Below, piece by piece: positions 1-9,163 of a stretch of DNA of 64,000 nt. The notes below the pieces were generated by a model. It ran no database searches, had not been told where the DNA came from, and saw nothing but the letters and a program-made list of their open reading frames with translations. The stretch spans positions 310,001-374,000 of the forward strand of contig NZ_PYJQ01000010.1 of the NCBI RefSeq assembly GCF_003024605.1. The letters are read 5' to 3'. How positions within the stretch are numbered: position 1 is the stretch's first letter; each line of letters begins with the position of its first letter. The position numbers were made by a program, and so were the translations under genes. The DNA is from Rhizobium sp. JAB6 (GTDB lineage: Bacteria > Pseudomonadota > Alphaproteobacteria > Rhizobiales > Rhizobiaceae).

Positions 1-1158
1 ATGGCCGGCCTCGCCGAAGTCCGCGGGCCGGCAAACGACAGCTTCTGGAGCTGGCGCACCGTCATGTACAAATTCGCTCTGTCGATGACGCCCGATCATG
101 TCGAGGCCGTCGCGGCGCAGCTCTATATGGAGATGCTGGAAGCTGGCTTTTCCCGCGTCGGCGAATTCCACTATCTGCACCATGACAAGGACGGTGGCCA
201 TTATGCCAATATCGCCGAACTGGCCGAGCGCATCGGCGCCGCCAGCACTGAGACCGGCATCGCCTTGACGCTGCTTCCCGTCTTCTACGCCCATTCCGGC
301 TTCGGCGCCGCCGCCCCCATCGAGGGCCAGCGCCGCTTCATCAATTCGATCGAGAGCTTCGAAGCGCTGATGGCCGGCTGCCGCACGGTCACCAGCCGCC
401 TGCCCGGGGCCGAACTCGGCATTGCGCCGCATAGCCTGCGCGCCGTGACACCGGAAGAGCTGACAAAGCTCGTGCCGATCGCCGGCGATGGGCCGATCCA
501 TATCCATGTCGCCGAGCAGGTGAAGGAAGTCGAAGACTGCATCGCCTGGTCGGGTGCGCGCCCGGTGCAATGGCTGCTTGACAATGCGCCCGTCAATGAT
601 CGCTGGTGCCTGATCCATGCAACGCACATGAACGAGTATGAGACCCGGCGCATGGCAAGAAGCGGCGCGGTCGCCGGCCTCTGCCCGATCACGGAGGCCA
701 ATCTCGGCGATGGCGTGTTCCCGGCACCGCTTTTCCTGGAGGAAGGCGGCCGCTACGGCGTCGGTTCCGATTCCAATATTCTCATCTCCGTGCCCGAGGA
801 GCTGCGGCAGCTCGAATATTCGCAGCGCCTGGCGCTGCGCGCCCGCAACGTCATCGCCGCTACAGGCGGTTCCACCGCCCGTATGCTGTTCGATGGCGCA
901 TTGGCCGGCGGCGGCGCCGCCCTGAAGGCGCAGGCCGGCCTCGCCATCGGCAACCACGCCGATATCGTTTCGCTCGATGTAAGTGCCGTGCCGTACCTCT
1001 CCGGCGATCGCCTTCTCGATCACTGGACCTTTGCCGGCGGCATCAAGGTCGATGGCGTCTGGGTGCTCGGCCGCAAGCAGGTCGAAGGCGGCCGCCATCG
1101 AAAGAGAGAGGAAATTTCGGCGCGATTCCGGCAGGCGATGGCCGAGCTGATCGCTTAA
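1..1158 (+). CDS. hutF: Formimidoylglutamate deiminase (HutF), 5'-truncated by the window
   Basis: HutF hydrolyses N-formimidoyl-L-glutamate to N-formylglutamate and ammonia in histidine degradation. The 385 visible residues lack the N-terminal part of the amidohydrolase fold, since family members run to about 450 residues. The ATG at position 1 is an internal Met in the MAGLAEVRG stretch, so the true start lies upstream of the window. The amidohydrolase-type stretches HIHVAEQ, CLIHATH and VGSDSN are all present and supply His/Asp metal or catalytic residues. The repressor gene hutC follows 52 bp downstream in the same direction, which supports a histidine-utilisation role. Confidence 0.9.
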   Translation: MAGLAEVRGPANDSFWSWRTVMYKFALSMTPDHVEAVAAQLYMEMLEAGFSRVGEFHYLHHDKDGGHYANIAELAERIGAASTETGIALTLLPVFYAHSGFGAAAPIEGQRRFINSIESFEALMAGCRTVTSRLPGAELGIAPHSLRAVTPEELTKLVPIAGDGPIHIHVAEQVKEVEDCIAWSGARPVQWLLDNAPVNDRWCLIHATHMNEYETRRMARSGAVAGLCPITEANLGDGVFPAPLFLEEGGRYGVGSDSNILISVPEELRQLEYSQRLALRARNVIAATGGSTARMLFDGALAGGGAALKAQAGLAIGNHADIVSLDVSAVPYLSGDRLLDHWTFAGGIKVDGVWVLGRKQVEGGRHRKREEISARFRQAMAELIA

Positions 1159-1210
1159 AAACAGCTTTTCCTCCCCTAGATTGGCCTCTAAATAACCTGC
1201 GGGAGATTCC

Positions 1211-1957
1211 ATGTCTCACACGGAACAGACGGACGGTATGACCACAGGCAAAGAGGCGACCCTGCATCAGCGTATCCTCAGCGATATCGAGGGCCGGATC
1301 GTCTCCGGCGCCTGGCCTCCAGGGCATCGCATCCCGTTCGAGATGGACCTGGCGGAGCAGTATGACTGCTCGCGCATGACGGTGAACAAAGTGCTGACCC
1401 AGCTTGCCCGCGCCGGGCTGATCGAGCGGCGAAAGCGCTCGGGCAGCTTCGTCACGCATCCGCAGGCGCAATCCGCCGTGCTTGAGATCCACGACATCAA
1501 ATCCGAGGTTTTGTCGCTTAACCTGCCTTATTCGCACCGGCTGATAAAGCTTGCCGAGCGGCGCGGACGGACGGAGGACGCGCGCAGGCTGCAGTTCGTC
1601 GGCTCTATCCCCGTGATAGAGATCACCTGCATCCACTATGCCGGTCCGCGCCCCTTCTGCCTGGAAAATCGCGTCATCAATCTCGACGCGGTGCCGGAAG
1701 CCGCGACGGCAGATTTCGAGACATTGCCGCCAGGCCCCTGGCTGCTCAACCAGGTGCCCTGGAGCACCGCCGAACATCAGATCCGCGCCATATCGGCCGA
1801 AGGCGACGCCGCCGCCAACCTCGATATCCAGAAGGGTACGGCATGCCTCGTCGTCGAGCGGCGCACCTGGAGCGCCGCTGGTCCGATAACCCATGTCAGC
1901 CTCACCTATCCCGGTGATCGCCATAGCCTCGTGGCGCGCTTTACACCGGCAAGCTGA
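1211..1957 (+). CDS. hutC: Histidine utilization repressor HutC (GntR family)
   Basis: This 248-residue regulator has an N-terminal GntR winged helix. The motif FEMDLAEQYDCSRMTVNKVL at about residues 45-64 is the HutC-type recognition helix region. A C-terminal UTRA ligand-binding domain follows and ends with the typical CLVVERRTW and LTYPGDRH stretches. HutC proteins repress hut genes and are released by urocanate. The ATG has a GGGAGA ribosome binding site about 7 nt upstream. The gene lies 52 bp after hutF and is probably co-transcribed with it. Confidence 0.93.
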   Translation: MSHTEQTDGMTTGKEATLHQRILSDIEGRIVSGAWPPGHRIPFEMDLAEQYDCSRMTVNKVLTQLARAGLIERRKRSGSFVTHPQAQSAVLEIHDIKSEVLSLNLPYSHRLIKLAERRGRTEDARRLQFVGSIPVIEITCIHYAGPRPFCLENRVINLDAVPEAATADFETLPPGPWLLNQVPWSTAEHQIRAISAEGDAAANLDIQKGTACLVVERRTWSAAGPITHVSLTYPGDRHSLVARFTPAS

Positions 1958-1975
1958 CCCTATTCCCGCACCGCT

Positions 1976-2128
1976 TTAAGGACGCTGCGGCGACTCTGTC
2001 GGCGGCGGAATGAGGCTGTCGGATTGACGAACAGGCTGAGCGGGATCGACCAGCAGGATACTGAGCGCAATCAGAACCAATGCCAGAATCAGGAGGATTC
2101 CGATCAGAAGCGGACGAATCGCGGTCAT
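1976..2128 (-). CDS. Small single-pass membrane protein, 50 residues, unknown function
   Basis: Reading the minus strand from 2128 gives a 50-codon frame ending in TAA. Residues 1-6 (MTAIRP) are followed by an uninterrupted hydrophobic segment at about residues 7-27, then a polar Pro-rich tail ending PPPTESPQRP. The start is preceded by GGGGAGATTGGAGAACGAA, which offers a good Shine-Dalgarno sequence. The topology is that of a small inner-membrane protein. It converges on hutC, whose stop lies 18 bp beyond its own. I do not recognise a family. The hydrophobic segment and ribosome binding site make it more than a chance frame, but conservation is untested. Confidence 0.6.
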   Translation of the reverse strand: MTAIRPLLIGILLILALVLIALSILLVDPAQPVRQSDSLIPPPTESPQRP

Positions 2129-2438
2129 TTCGTTCTCCAATCTCCCCAGCCCAGCGCCAAGCGCGATAGGGAATTCGAGATAACCAGCGCAGTCTAACGG
2201 TAAATGTTAAGCAATGCTTGATGTTCCGCGAAATAACACGCCTTTTCCAGGAATTTCTGCCCGCGCGGGACGAGATGGCAATCTCACACTTGTTTGAATG
2301 GCGAGTGATGGAAGCGGCGCTTAGGATCGATATGTCGATGGTTTTGAAACGGTTCCTCGGCCTCCTGCCCTGGCTCCAACCTTTTATCAAGTACGGCCGG
2401 CGCACCGCTCGGCCGATATCTCAAGGGAGACCCCACCC

Positions 2439-3053
2439 ATGGATCGCAAACGTCTGATCGCAGCTGCGCTGACGCTCTCCGCTGCCATGCTCGCCGCGCT
2501 GCAAAGCGCCGATGCTGCCGAGCGCGTGAGGGTGCGCGGCACCGTAGAAAGCCTCGATGGCGATACGCTCAAGGTCAAATCCCGCGACGGCAAGGACGTG
2601 ACGGTCGCGCTGAAACCCGGCTGGAACGTCGGCGGCGTCGTCAAGGCCGCGGTCACCGATATCAAGCCCGGCGATTTCGTCGGCATCGCCTCGCAGCCGA
2701 CCGAAAACGGCATCAATGGCGCGATCGAAGTCGTCATCTTCCCGGCCTCAATGAAGGGAACGGGCGAAGGGGACCGCCCTTGGGATTCAGCGCCGAACAG
2801 CTCTATGACCAACGCCACGGTTGCCAATGCCGTGACCTCGGTCAGCGGTCCGACCTTGACGCTCACCTACAAGGGCGGCGAACGCAAGATCAATATCCCG
2901 GATGGCACGCCCGTCGTGACGCTGACATCGGCAAGCAAAGCCGATCTGAAGCCCGGCGCCGGCGTCTTCATCACAGGCGATCAAACCGGCGAAACCACGG
3001 TCTCAGCAGACCGCGTCGCCGTTGGCCTCAACGGCACCGTGCCGCCGATGTAA
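2439..3053 (+). CDS. Exported protein with two DUF5666-like beta domains
   Basis: The 204-residue product begins with a Sec signal peptide (MDRKRLIAAALTLSAAMLAA, likely cleaved after the Ala-rich SADA at about residue 26). The mature part holds two similar beta-rich segments. The first (about residues 30-100) contains VRGTVESLDGDTLKVKSRDG. The second (about 125-200) contains VTSVSGPTLTLTYKGGERKI. Each is followed by an LKPG or IKPGDFV-type turn, as in the small OB-like DUF5666 domains. The role is unknown; a periplasmic location is inferred. ATG 2439 has AAGGGAGA about 9 nt upstream. Confidence 0.75.
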   Translation: MDRKRLIAAALTLSAAMLAALQSADAAERVRVRGTVESLDGDTLKVKSRDGKDVTVALKPGWNVGGVVKAAVTDIKPGDFVGIASQPTENGINGAIEVVIFPASMKGTGEGDRPWDSAPNSSMTNATVANAVTSVSGPTLTLTYKGGERKINIPDGTPVVTLTSASKADLKPGAGVFITGDQTGETTVSADRVAVGLNGTVPPM

Positions 3054-3437
3054 TGGATTGGCGGCGGCTACATGACGATCCCCTCAGCCGAACGAGCGAA
3101 AATACAATCCAAATTCTGCGGATGCCGGCTGAGGAGAGGGCATCAGCAACGGATCTTCGCCATCATGATCCCTGCCTGAGAGTTTACCGAACAGCTGTCC
3201 GACGCCGTCGACGATCGCCGCGCCATTCAATGATCAGGCAACCATTCCCGCCGCCGCTGCCGGTGAGCACCTGGAGACGCGGCCCTGTCGCCCCCATACG
3301 ATGCAAAAACGACCGCCAGGAAGCCAGTCCTCCAGGCAGAAAAATGCAACAACGATTGAAATATAGCCTATTGCATAATTCTTGCGTTAGACATATTTAT
3401 TTGGTGGAAACATGACGTGATCCTCCCGGAGCCCCGC
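3054..3437 (+). other. Intergenic region between the exported protein and mntH
   Basis: No convincing gene was found in these 384 bp. A 9-bp inverted repeat CCTCAGCCG (3082-3090) / CGGCTGAGG (3126-3134) with a 35-nt loop may be a weak terminator for the upstream gene. The last 80 bp become AT-rich and hold two direct repeats, TTGCAT (3371-3376) and TTGCGT (3382-3387), spaced 11 bp apart (one helical turn). They are candidates for the mntH promoter or a metal-responsive operator. No experimentally defined box was recognised. Confidence 0.4.
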
Positions 3438-4796
3438 ATGACGCAAGTTCAAGAAGCTGCAACACAGCGGCGCGCATGGCAATTTGCCAACCGCGACGAA
3501 GACGATCGTCCAAGCCTTCCCGAAGTCAATGCCACGGTTAAGGTTCCCCATGCCGGCAGCTGGGTGCGGCGCCTGATCGCTTTCCTCGGCCCAGGCTATA
3601 TGATCTCCGTCGGCTATATGGACCCCGGCAACTGGGCGACCGATCTCGCCGGCGGCGCGCAATTCGGCTACACGCTTCTTGCCGTCATCATGCTGTCGAA
3701 CCTGATGGCGATCCTTTTACAGGCGCTTTCCGCAAGACTTGGCATCGCCACCGGCCGCGATCTCGCGCAGGCCTGTCGCGATCACTATCCGCGCCCGGTC
3801 AATCTGGCGCTGTGGCTCGCCTGCGAGCTCGCCATCATCGCCTGCGACCTTGCCGAAGTCATCGGCACGGCGATCGCGTTGCAGCTGCTATTCGGAATTC
3901 CGCTGATCGGCGGCGCGCTGATCACCGCGCTCGACGCCTTTCTATTGCTGCTCCTGATGAGCAAGGGCTTCCGCTATCTCGAAGCTTTCGTCATCGCGCT
4001 GCTGATCGTCATCGCCACCTGTTTTGCCGTTCAGATCGCCGCCGCGTCCCCCCCGGTCGCAGCGATCCTGCACGGCTTCATCCCCTCGCCTGAAATCGTC
4101 ACCAATCACGAGATGCTCTACATCGCCATGGGCATCATCGGCGCGACCGTCATGCCGCATAACCTCTATCTGCATTCCTCGATCGTGCAGACACGAGCCT
4201 ACAAGCGCACGGAAGAGGGCCGCCGCGACGCCATCAAGTGGGCGACGGTCGACAGCACCGTCGCGCTGATGCTGGCGCTCTTCGTCAATGCCGCGATCCT
4301 GATCGTCGCAGCCGCCGCTTTCCACGCCAGCGGCCATTCCGATGTCGCCGAGATCGGCCAGGCCTATGAGCTGCTGTCGCCATTGCTCGGTCTCGGCATC
4401 GCCTCGACGCTTTTTGCGGTGGCGCTGCTCGCCTCCGGCCTCAACTCGACCGTCACGGCGACGCTTGCCGGCCAGATCGTGATGGAAGGCTTTCTCCGGC
4501 TCAGGATTCCGCATTGGGCAAGACGGCTTTTGACGCGCGGCCTCGCAATTATTCCGGTTGTGTTCGTGACCGCCATCAATGGTGAAAAAGGCACTGCTAA
4601 CCTGCTTGTGCTGAGCCAGGTCATTCTCTCCATGCAGCTGCCCTTTGCCGTCATTCCCCTAGTCCAATTTGTGACGAATCGCGAGAAAATGGGCAGTTTC
4701 GTCATATCGAGAAGCGTCGCCGTTCTATCGTGGATCGTTGCCGCGATCATTCTGGCACTGAACTTCAAACTGCTCTACGACACCATCTTCGGTTGA
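3438..4796 (+). CDS. mntH: Nramp-family divalent metal transporter MntH
   Basis: This is a proton-coupled Mn(II)/Fe(II) importer of the inner membrane, about 452 residues with 11 predicted membrane helices. The metal-binding signatures are intact: DPGN in the first helix (GYMDPGNWATDL) and MPHNLYLHSS in the sixth. The frame is open from GTG 3417, but ATG 3438 (MTQVQEAA) is preferred because GGAG at 3428-3431 sits 6 nt before it. The gene stands alone between other single genes. Manganese-dependent control through the AT-rich upstream region is plausible but not shown. Confidence 0.93.
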   Translation: MTQVQEAATQRRAWQFANRDEDDRPSLPEVNATVKVPHAGSWVRRLIAFLGPGYMISVGYMDPGNWATDLAGGAQFGYTLLAVIMLSNLMAILLQALSARLGIATGRDLAQACRDHYPRPVNLALWLACELAIIACDLAEVIGTAIALQLLFGIPLIGGALITALDAFLLLLLMSKGFRYLEAFVIALLIVIATCFAVQIAAASPPVAAILHGFIPSPEIVTNHEMLYIAMGIIGATVMPHNLYLHSSIVQTRAYKRTEEGRRDAIKWATVDSTVALMLALFVNAAILIVAAAAFHASGHSDVAEIGQAYELLSPLLGLGIASTLFAVALLASGLNSTVTATLAGQIVMEGFLRLRIPHWARRLLTRGLAIIPVVFVTAINGEKGTANLLVLSQVILSMQLPFAVIPLVQFVTNREKMGSFVISRSVAVLSWIVAAIILALNFKLLYDTIFG

Positions 4797-4928
4797 CGAA
4801 TCATCCGGAACGCGCAAATCTGGCCCTGTGGACGATCACGGCAATTAACCGCCCCGTAATATTTGCCTAGATTTCGCCATGATTTGCCCTAGTTTGGGCC
4901 CACCGCAATCTGCAGGGTTCCTCACTTC

Positions 4929-6800
4929 ATGGCCGAAAGTCCATTGCGCGTTCAATTTCCTGCAGAGGCCGCCATTCAGGCGCGGCCGCATCACGATTTT
5001 CATATCCCGTTCCTCCCGCGCTCCGCGCATCTTCGCCATCTGATCGTCATCGGCCTTGCCGGCACTGCGTCCTTCGGCCTGCTCGCCACCGTGCTCTATC
5101 CCTTGCTGGCGCGTCACACGATCGAACCGGCAACGCCGGTGCGCACTGCCCAGCTCGCGCGCCCTCAGCCAGCCATGCGTAAAGCCGGCCGGCTGGCGGC
5201 AAAACAGCGTTTCGATGGTGCCCGCTTCGCGCAGGTGGCAGAAAAACTATCCAGCGGCGAAACCCGCATCTTCACCTATCACCGCACGACGCTCGTCTTC
5301 AAATCCGGCGAGACAGCGCTTGCCCGCAACGGCGCGGGCGCCATCAATGCCTCCTATGCCGCCGAGCGCGCCGACAACGAGGTATTTTCGCCGCCGTCGC
5401 TATCGGATATCCGCCACGGCATCTATCCGCAGACCACGCATTATGATGCCGTACGCCGTTCCCGTTTTCCGGTTCGCGGCGTGCCGCTGAACGTCAGCGT
5501 ATCGCGCGCGACGACCGGCGAAACCGGCCGCGAGTTCCACCGGCTCGTCTCCATGCCGAAGGACAAGCAGGATCTGCGGGACATCCTGGCATCCGCCGGC
5601 CTCGGCAACGATGCCGGCGACGAGCTGCAGCGCGCGCTGGAGACCGATACGGTTTCGCCCGGCGACAGTCTGGAGCTGCTGCTGGAGAAAAAAGGCCCCA
5701 ATTCCCGGCCGAAGCTGATCATGGCGCGCCTCAGCGGCGACAAGACGCCGGAGCGCGTCGTTGCCCGCGACGATGCCAATGGCTTTGTTCCGGTGGCCAA
5801 TGACAGGCTGTTTTCCACGCTCTACAGCGAAAGTCAGGCCGACGCTCCGTCGTCGACGGAGGTCGCCGCGGTCGATCTCAAGGGCATCGACGAAAACGAC
5901 GAGGCGGCGGTCAGCGGCAAGCTCGAAAGAGCCGGCCTGACCAAGGAATATGCCTTGCAGCTCATCAAGCTCGCCAAGGCCAAGGGCATCTCACTCACCA
6001 GCATCGATGAGGCGCCCGACAGCGTCGATCTGCTCTTCCGCAAGGCGGACGACGGCCGGAACGAGCTGATGTTCATCGAATTCCATGCCGACGGCGACAC
6101 GCATCGCTTCTATCTGCATAAGAATGACGGCGAGGGGCCTTCGGAATTCTATGACGAGCGCGGCCGTTCGATTGCCAAGGTACTGGTGCATCGGCCCGTG
6201 CCGAACGGCACGCTCGGCGACGGTTTTGCCTGGCGAATCCACCCCATCCTGGGCGTGAAAAAATTCCACAACGGCGTCGATTTCCGCGCACCGATGGGCA
6301 GCCCCATCCAGGCGGCCGGCGATGGCGTCGTCGAGAAGATCTCCTGGGAAACGGGCTACGGCAAATATGTCCGCATCCGCCACGATGGCGGTTACGAAAC
6401 CACCTATGCCCATATTTCGTCAACGCCGTCGGATCTGCGTGTCGGCCAGCGCGTCACCCAAGGTCAGGTCATCGCCTATGTCGGCTCGACGGGCTACTCA
6501 ACCGGTCCGCACCTCTATTACGAACTGCGCGTCAATGGACGTTACGAAAATCCCCTGACGGCGCAATTGCCTGCCGGCACCAATCTGACGGGCAAATCGC
6601 TCGACAGCCTGCGTTCTCAGGTCAATCATGTTGAAAACATCATGAGCTATCTTGACGTTCCGCCGGCTCGCGACAATCAGCCTGCCGCCTTCGCCAACTT
6701 CGAGCAAGGCCCGAGCTTTGGGCAGAATTCAGGGCCGAGCCCGGGACCGAATTTGGGGCCAAGCTTCGGACCGAACCATTTCGGCGCACCCTCTCCTTAA
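4929..6800 (+). CDS. Membrane-anchored M23 (LytM-type) peptidase homologue with an altered zinc site
   Basis: The 623-residue protein has a short cytoplasmic N-terminus, one membrane helix (about residues 40-60, LIVIGLAGTASFGLLATVLY), a long periplasmic region and a C-terminal LytM domain (about residues 425-550). It ends in a Gly/Pro/Asn/Ser-rich tail with repeated GPxxGPN-like units. M23 enzymes cut peptidoglycan cross-links or activate amidases. Zinc ligands H447 and D451 (HNGVD) and the catalytic H495 (YAH) are present. The terminal HxH motif reads H528-L529-Y530, so the third zinc ligand is Tyr. Activity may therefore be reduced or lost, and a regulatory role is possible. Confidence 0.88.
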   Translation: MAESPLRVQFPAEAAIQARPHHDFHIPFLPRSAHLRHLIVIGLAGTASFGLLATVLYPLLARHTIEPATPVRTAQLARPQPAMRKAGRLAAKQRFDGARFAQVAEKLSSGETRIFTYHRTTLVFKSGETALARNGAGAINASYAAERADNEVFSPPSLSDIRHGIYPQTTHYDAVRRSRFPVRGVPLNVSVSRATTGETGREFHRLVSMPKDKQDLRDILASAGLGNDAGDELQRALETDTVSPGDSLELLLEKKGPNSRPKLIMARLSGDKTPERVVARDDANGFVPVANDRLFSTLYSESQADAPSSTEVAAVDLKGIDENDEAAVSGKLERAGLTKEYALQLIKLAKAKGISLTSIDEAPDSVDLLFRKADDGRNELMFIEFHADGDTHRFYLHKNDGEGPSEFYDERGRSIAKVLVHRPVPNGTLGDGFAWRIHPILGVKKFHNGVDFRAPMGSPIQAAGDGVVEKISWETGYGKYVRIRHDGGYETTYAHISSTPSDLRVGQRVTQGQVIAYVGSTGYSTGPHLYYELRVNGRYENPLTAQLPAGTNLTGKSLDSLRSQVNHVENIMSYLDVPPARDNQPAAFANFEQGPSFGQNSGPSPGPNLGPSFGPNHFGAPSP

Positions 6801-6974
6801 ACAGGCCAACAAGCCGCGCGAAGGCCACTCCTCCCGGTTCCGGCGGGCGGCAATAGCGCCTCGATGCCGAATGCGGTAACAATCTTCCCACACTTGGCCA
6901 TGGAGAAGACGCTGCCGCCCGCTATTTGACGGCAGGGGCAGGTTATCACCGTGGCAATCCGCAAGGAGAAAAAA

Positions 6975-7589
6975 TTGGCGCGCAAGCCGTTGCCTGAAGC
7001 AAAGCCCGTGGCGTCGCATGAAAGCAGACGCCTGCGCGCCGATGCGCGGCGCAATCATGACAAGCTGATCGAAGTAGCGGCCCAAGCCTTTGCCCACCAC
7101 GGCACCGCCGCCTCCCTGGAAGACATCGCGCGGCGCGCGGATGTCGGAATCGGCACCCTCTATCGCCATTTCCCGAGCCGCGAACATCTGGTCGAAGCGG
7201 TCTATCGTCACGAAGTCGAAGCACTGTGCGATGCCGCAGAAGAACTTTCGCGCGAGCGCGCGCCCGATGAAGCTCTGGAGGAGTGGATGAACCGCTTCGT
7301 CGGTTATATCGCCACGAAAAGGGGTATGGCCGACAGCCTGCGCATTCTTCTCAGCAGCAATTCCAAGCTCTTTGCCGACAGTTACGGCCAGGTGCCGGTC
7401 GTGCTCTCAGGCCTGATCAATCGCGCGGTCGCCGCCGGCACGATCCGCACCGATGTCGACAGCATCGATGTGCTGCACGCATTGTCCGGCACCTATTCCA
7501 TGCCCAGTTCGCCGGAATGGTACGACCGGTCCCGCCGCCTCGTGCGCCTCTTGATGGATGGCCTGCGCTGGGGTGCGCGCAAGGACTGA
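6975..7589 (+). CDS. TetR/AcrR-family transcriptional regulator
   Basis: The N-terminal helix-turn-helix covers about residues 20-65 (LEDIARRADVGIGTLYRHFP), and the C-terminal domain is of the SbtR-like type often found with this helix-turn-helix. The frame is open from GTG 6951, but TTG 6975 is preferred: AAGGAG at 6963-6968 lies exactly 6 nt before it, while nothing comparable precedes 6951. From TTG the product is 204 residues. The DUF427 gene follows 107 bp downstream in the same direction and may or may not be a target. The ligand is unknown. Confidence 0.85.
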   Translation: MARKPLPEAKPVASHESRRLRADARRNHDKLIEVAAQAFAHHGTAASLEDIARRADVGIGTLYRHFPSREHLVEAVYRHEVEALCDAAEELSRERAPDEALEEWMNRFVGYIATKRGMADSLRILLSSNSKLFADSYGQVPVVLSGLINRAVAAGTIRTDVDSIDVLHALSGTYSMPSSPEWYDRSRRLVRLLMDGLRWGARKD

Positions 7590-7696
7590 TAATCCGGACA
7601 TGGCCTTCCTATATCCTCCGGACAAAGACATCCCGATTCAGTTTCGCGTGAATATCTCGAGCCGTCTCCTGCAACCCCATCTCAGGAAATCCAATC

Positions 7697-8074
7697 ATGT
7701 CCGAAAAGCTGGTTAAGATCCCCGGTCCGGATCATCCGATCACGATCGAGGAAAAGCAGGCCCATGTCACGGTCTCCGTCGCCGGCAGGGTAATCGCCGA
7801 TACGCATGAGGCACTCTCTCTCAAGGAAGCGTCCTATCCGGCCGTGCTGTACATTCCCCGAAAGGACGTCGACATGTCGTTGCTGGAAAGGACCAACCAT
7901 GAAACCTACTGCCCCTACAAGGGCGAATGCTCCTATTACAGCATCCCGGCCGGCGGCGAGCGTTCGGTGAATGCCATCTGGACTTACGAAAATCCCTATG
8001 CGTCCGTCAGCCGGATCAAGGACCACATGGCCTTCTATCCGGATCGCGTCGATTCGATCGATGTGAAAGTTTAA
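7697..8074 (+). CDS. DUF427 domain protein
   Basis: This compact 125-residue protein spans the whole DUF427 domain. Recognisable stretches are VAGRVIADTHEAL, YPAVLYIPRKDV, a Cys-containing HETYCPYKGECSYYSI and the C-terminal MAFYPDRVD. Members are small soluble proteins of uncertain biochemical function. The three polar/Cys segments are the family's most conserved parts. The stop codon overlaps the end of the convergent ABC ATPase gene by 4 bp. Confidence 0.9.
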   Translation: MSEKLVKIPGPDHPITIEEKQAHVTVSVAGRVIADTHEALSLKEASYPAVLYIPRKDVDMSLLERTNHETYCPYKGECSYYSIPAGGERSVNAIWTYENPYASVSRIKDHMAFYPDRVDSIDVKV

Positions 8075-9141
8075 AGCGCAAGCCCGCTCGACGCATCGAA
8101 GACATACACCTGCTCCGGGCTCACGGAGACATTCAGCGGCTGCCCATAGCGCACCGGCGCCTCGCCATCGACGACGGCCGTCACCTGCTCGCCGGCAAGA
8201 TCGAAGAGCACATGCGTCTGCGCGCCGGTCGGCTCCACAAGCAGCGTCTGGCCCGTGAGCGGCGAACCGCCGCTCGCAAGGCTCAGATGCTCGGGTCTCA
8301 GACCGATCTTCACGCTCTGGCCCGCCTTTACCTTGCGCTCCCCGGCAATCCGCACTGGCGTGCTGTCCTTCAGCCGCACGGCCGGCGAGCCTTCGACGCC
8401 CTCGACCACGCCGTCGAGGAAATTCATGGCCGGCGAGCCGATGAAGCCGGCGACGAAGAGATTGGCCGGCTTGCGATAAAGCTCGATCGGCGTGCCCTGC
8501 TGCTCGATCCTGCCCTGGTTCAGCACCACGATGCGATCGGCAAGCGTCATGGCTTCGATCTGGTCATGGGTGACGTAGATCGAAGTGGTCTGCACCTTCT
8601 GATGCAGCGCCTTGATCTCGGAACGCATCTGCACGCGCAGCTTCGCATCGAGATTGGAGAGCGGCTCGTCGAACAGGAAGACGGCGGGATTGCGCACGAT
8701 GGCGCGGCCCATGGCGACGCGCTGGCGCTGGCCGCCGGAAAGCTGCGCCGGCTTGCGGTCGAGGAGCTTGGTGAGATCGAGCATGCGCGCCGCTTCATTG
8801 ACCCGCTGCTCGATCACCGGCTTGGTCTCGCCCGAGAGCTTCAGGTTGAAGCCCATATTCTCGGCGACCGTCATATGCGGATAGAGCGCGTAGGACTGGA
8901 AGACCATGGCGATGTTGCGCTCGCGCGGCGTCATCGAGTTGACCACCTGCCCGCCGATCAATACGTCGCCATCGGTGATTTCTTCCAGCCCGGCGATCAT
9001 CCGCAACAGCGTGGACTTGCCGCAGCCGGAGGGGCCGACCAGCGCGATGAACTCGCCGTCCTCGATCGAAAGCGAGATATCGTGGATGACCGTCAGCGCC
9101 CCATAGGCCTTGTGGATGTTGTGCAGTTCGACGGATGCCAT
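8071..9141 (-). CDS. Sugar ABC importer ATPase (UgpC/MalK type)
   Basis: The 356-residue ATPase energises the importer encoded just upstream on the same strand. All motifs are intact: Walker A GPSGCGKST, Q-loop VFQSYALYPHMT, signature LSGGQRQR, Walker B FLFDEPLSNLD and switch His in VTHDQ. The C-terminal third is the MalK-like TOBE/regulatory domain. It is the last gene of the minus-strand set SBP, permease, permease, ATPase (12317 to 8071), 22 bp after the second permease. The substrate cannot be read from this subunit. Confidence 0.93.
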   Translation of the reverse strand: MASVELHNIHKAYGALTVIHDISLSIEDGEFIALVGPSGCGKSTLLRMIAGLEEITDGDVLIGGQVVNSMTPRERNIAMVFQSYALYPHMTVAENMGFNLKLSGETKPVIEQRVNEAARMLDLTKLLDRKPAQLSGGQRQRVAMGRAIVRNPAVFLFDEPLSNLDAKLRVQMRSEIKALHQKVQTTSIYVTHDQIEAMTLADRIVVLNQGRIEQQGTPIELYRKPANLFVAGFIGSPAMNFLDGVVEGVEGSPAVRLKDSTPVRIAGERKVKAGQSVKIGLRPEHLSLASGGSPLTGQTLLVEPTGAQTHVLFDLAGEQVTAVVDGEAPVRYGQPLNVSVSPEQVYVFDASSGLAL

Positions 9142-9163
9142 GTGGTTTGTGCTCCAGTAAGGC

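Noticed and set aside
2218..2457. A 79-codon plus-strand frame before the exported protein
   Set aside because: It overlaps the next gene's start out of frame, has no ribosome binding site and no recognisable feature.
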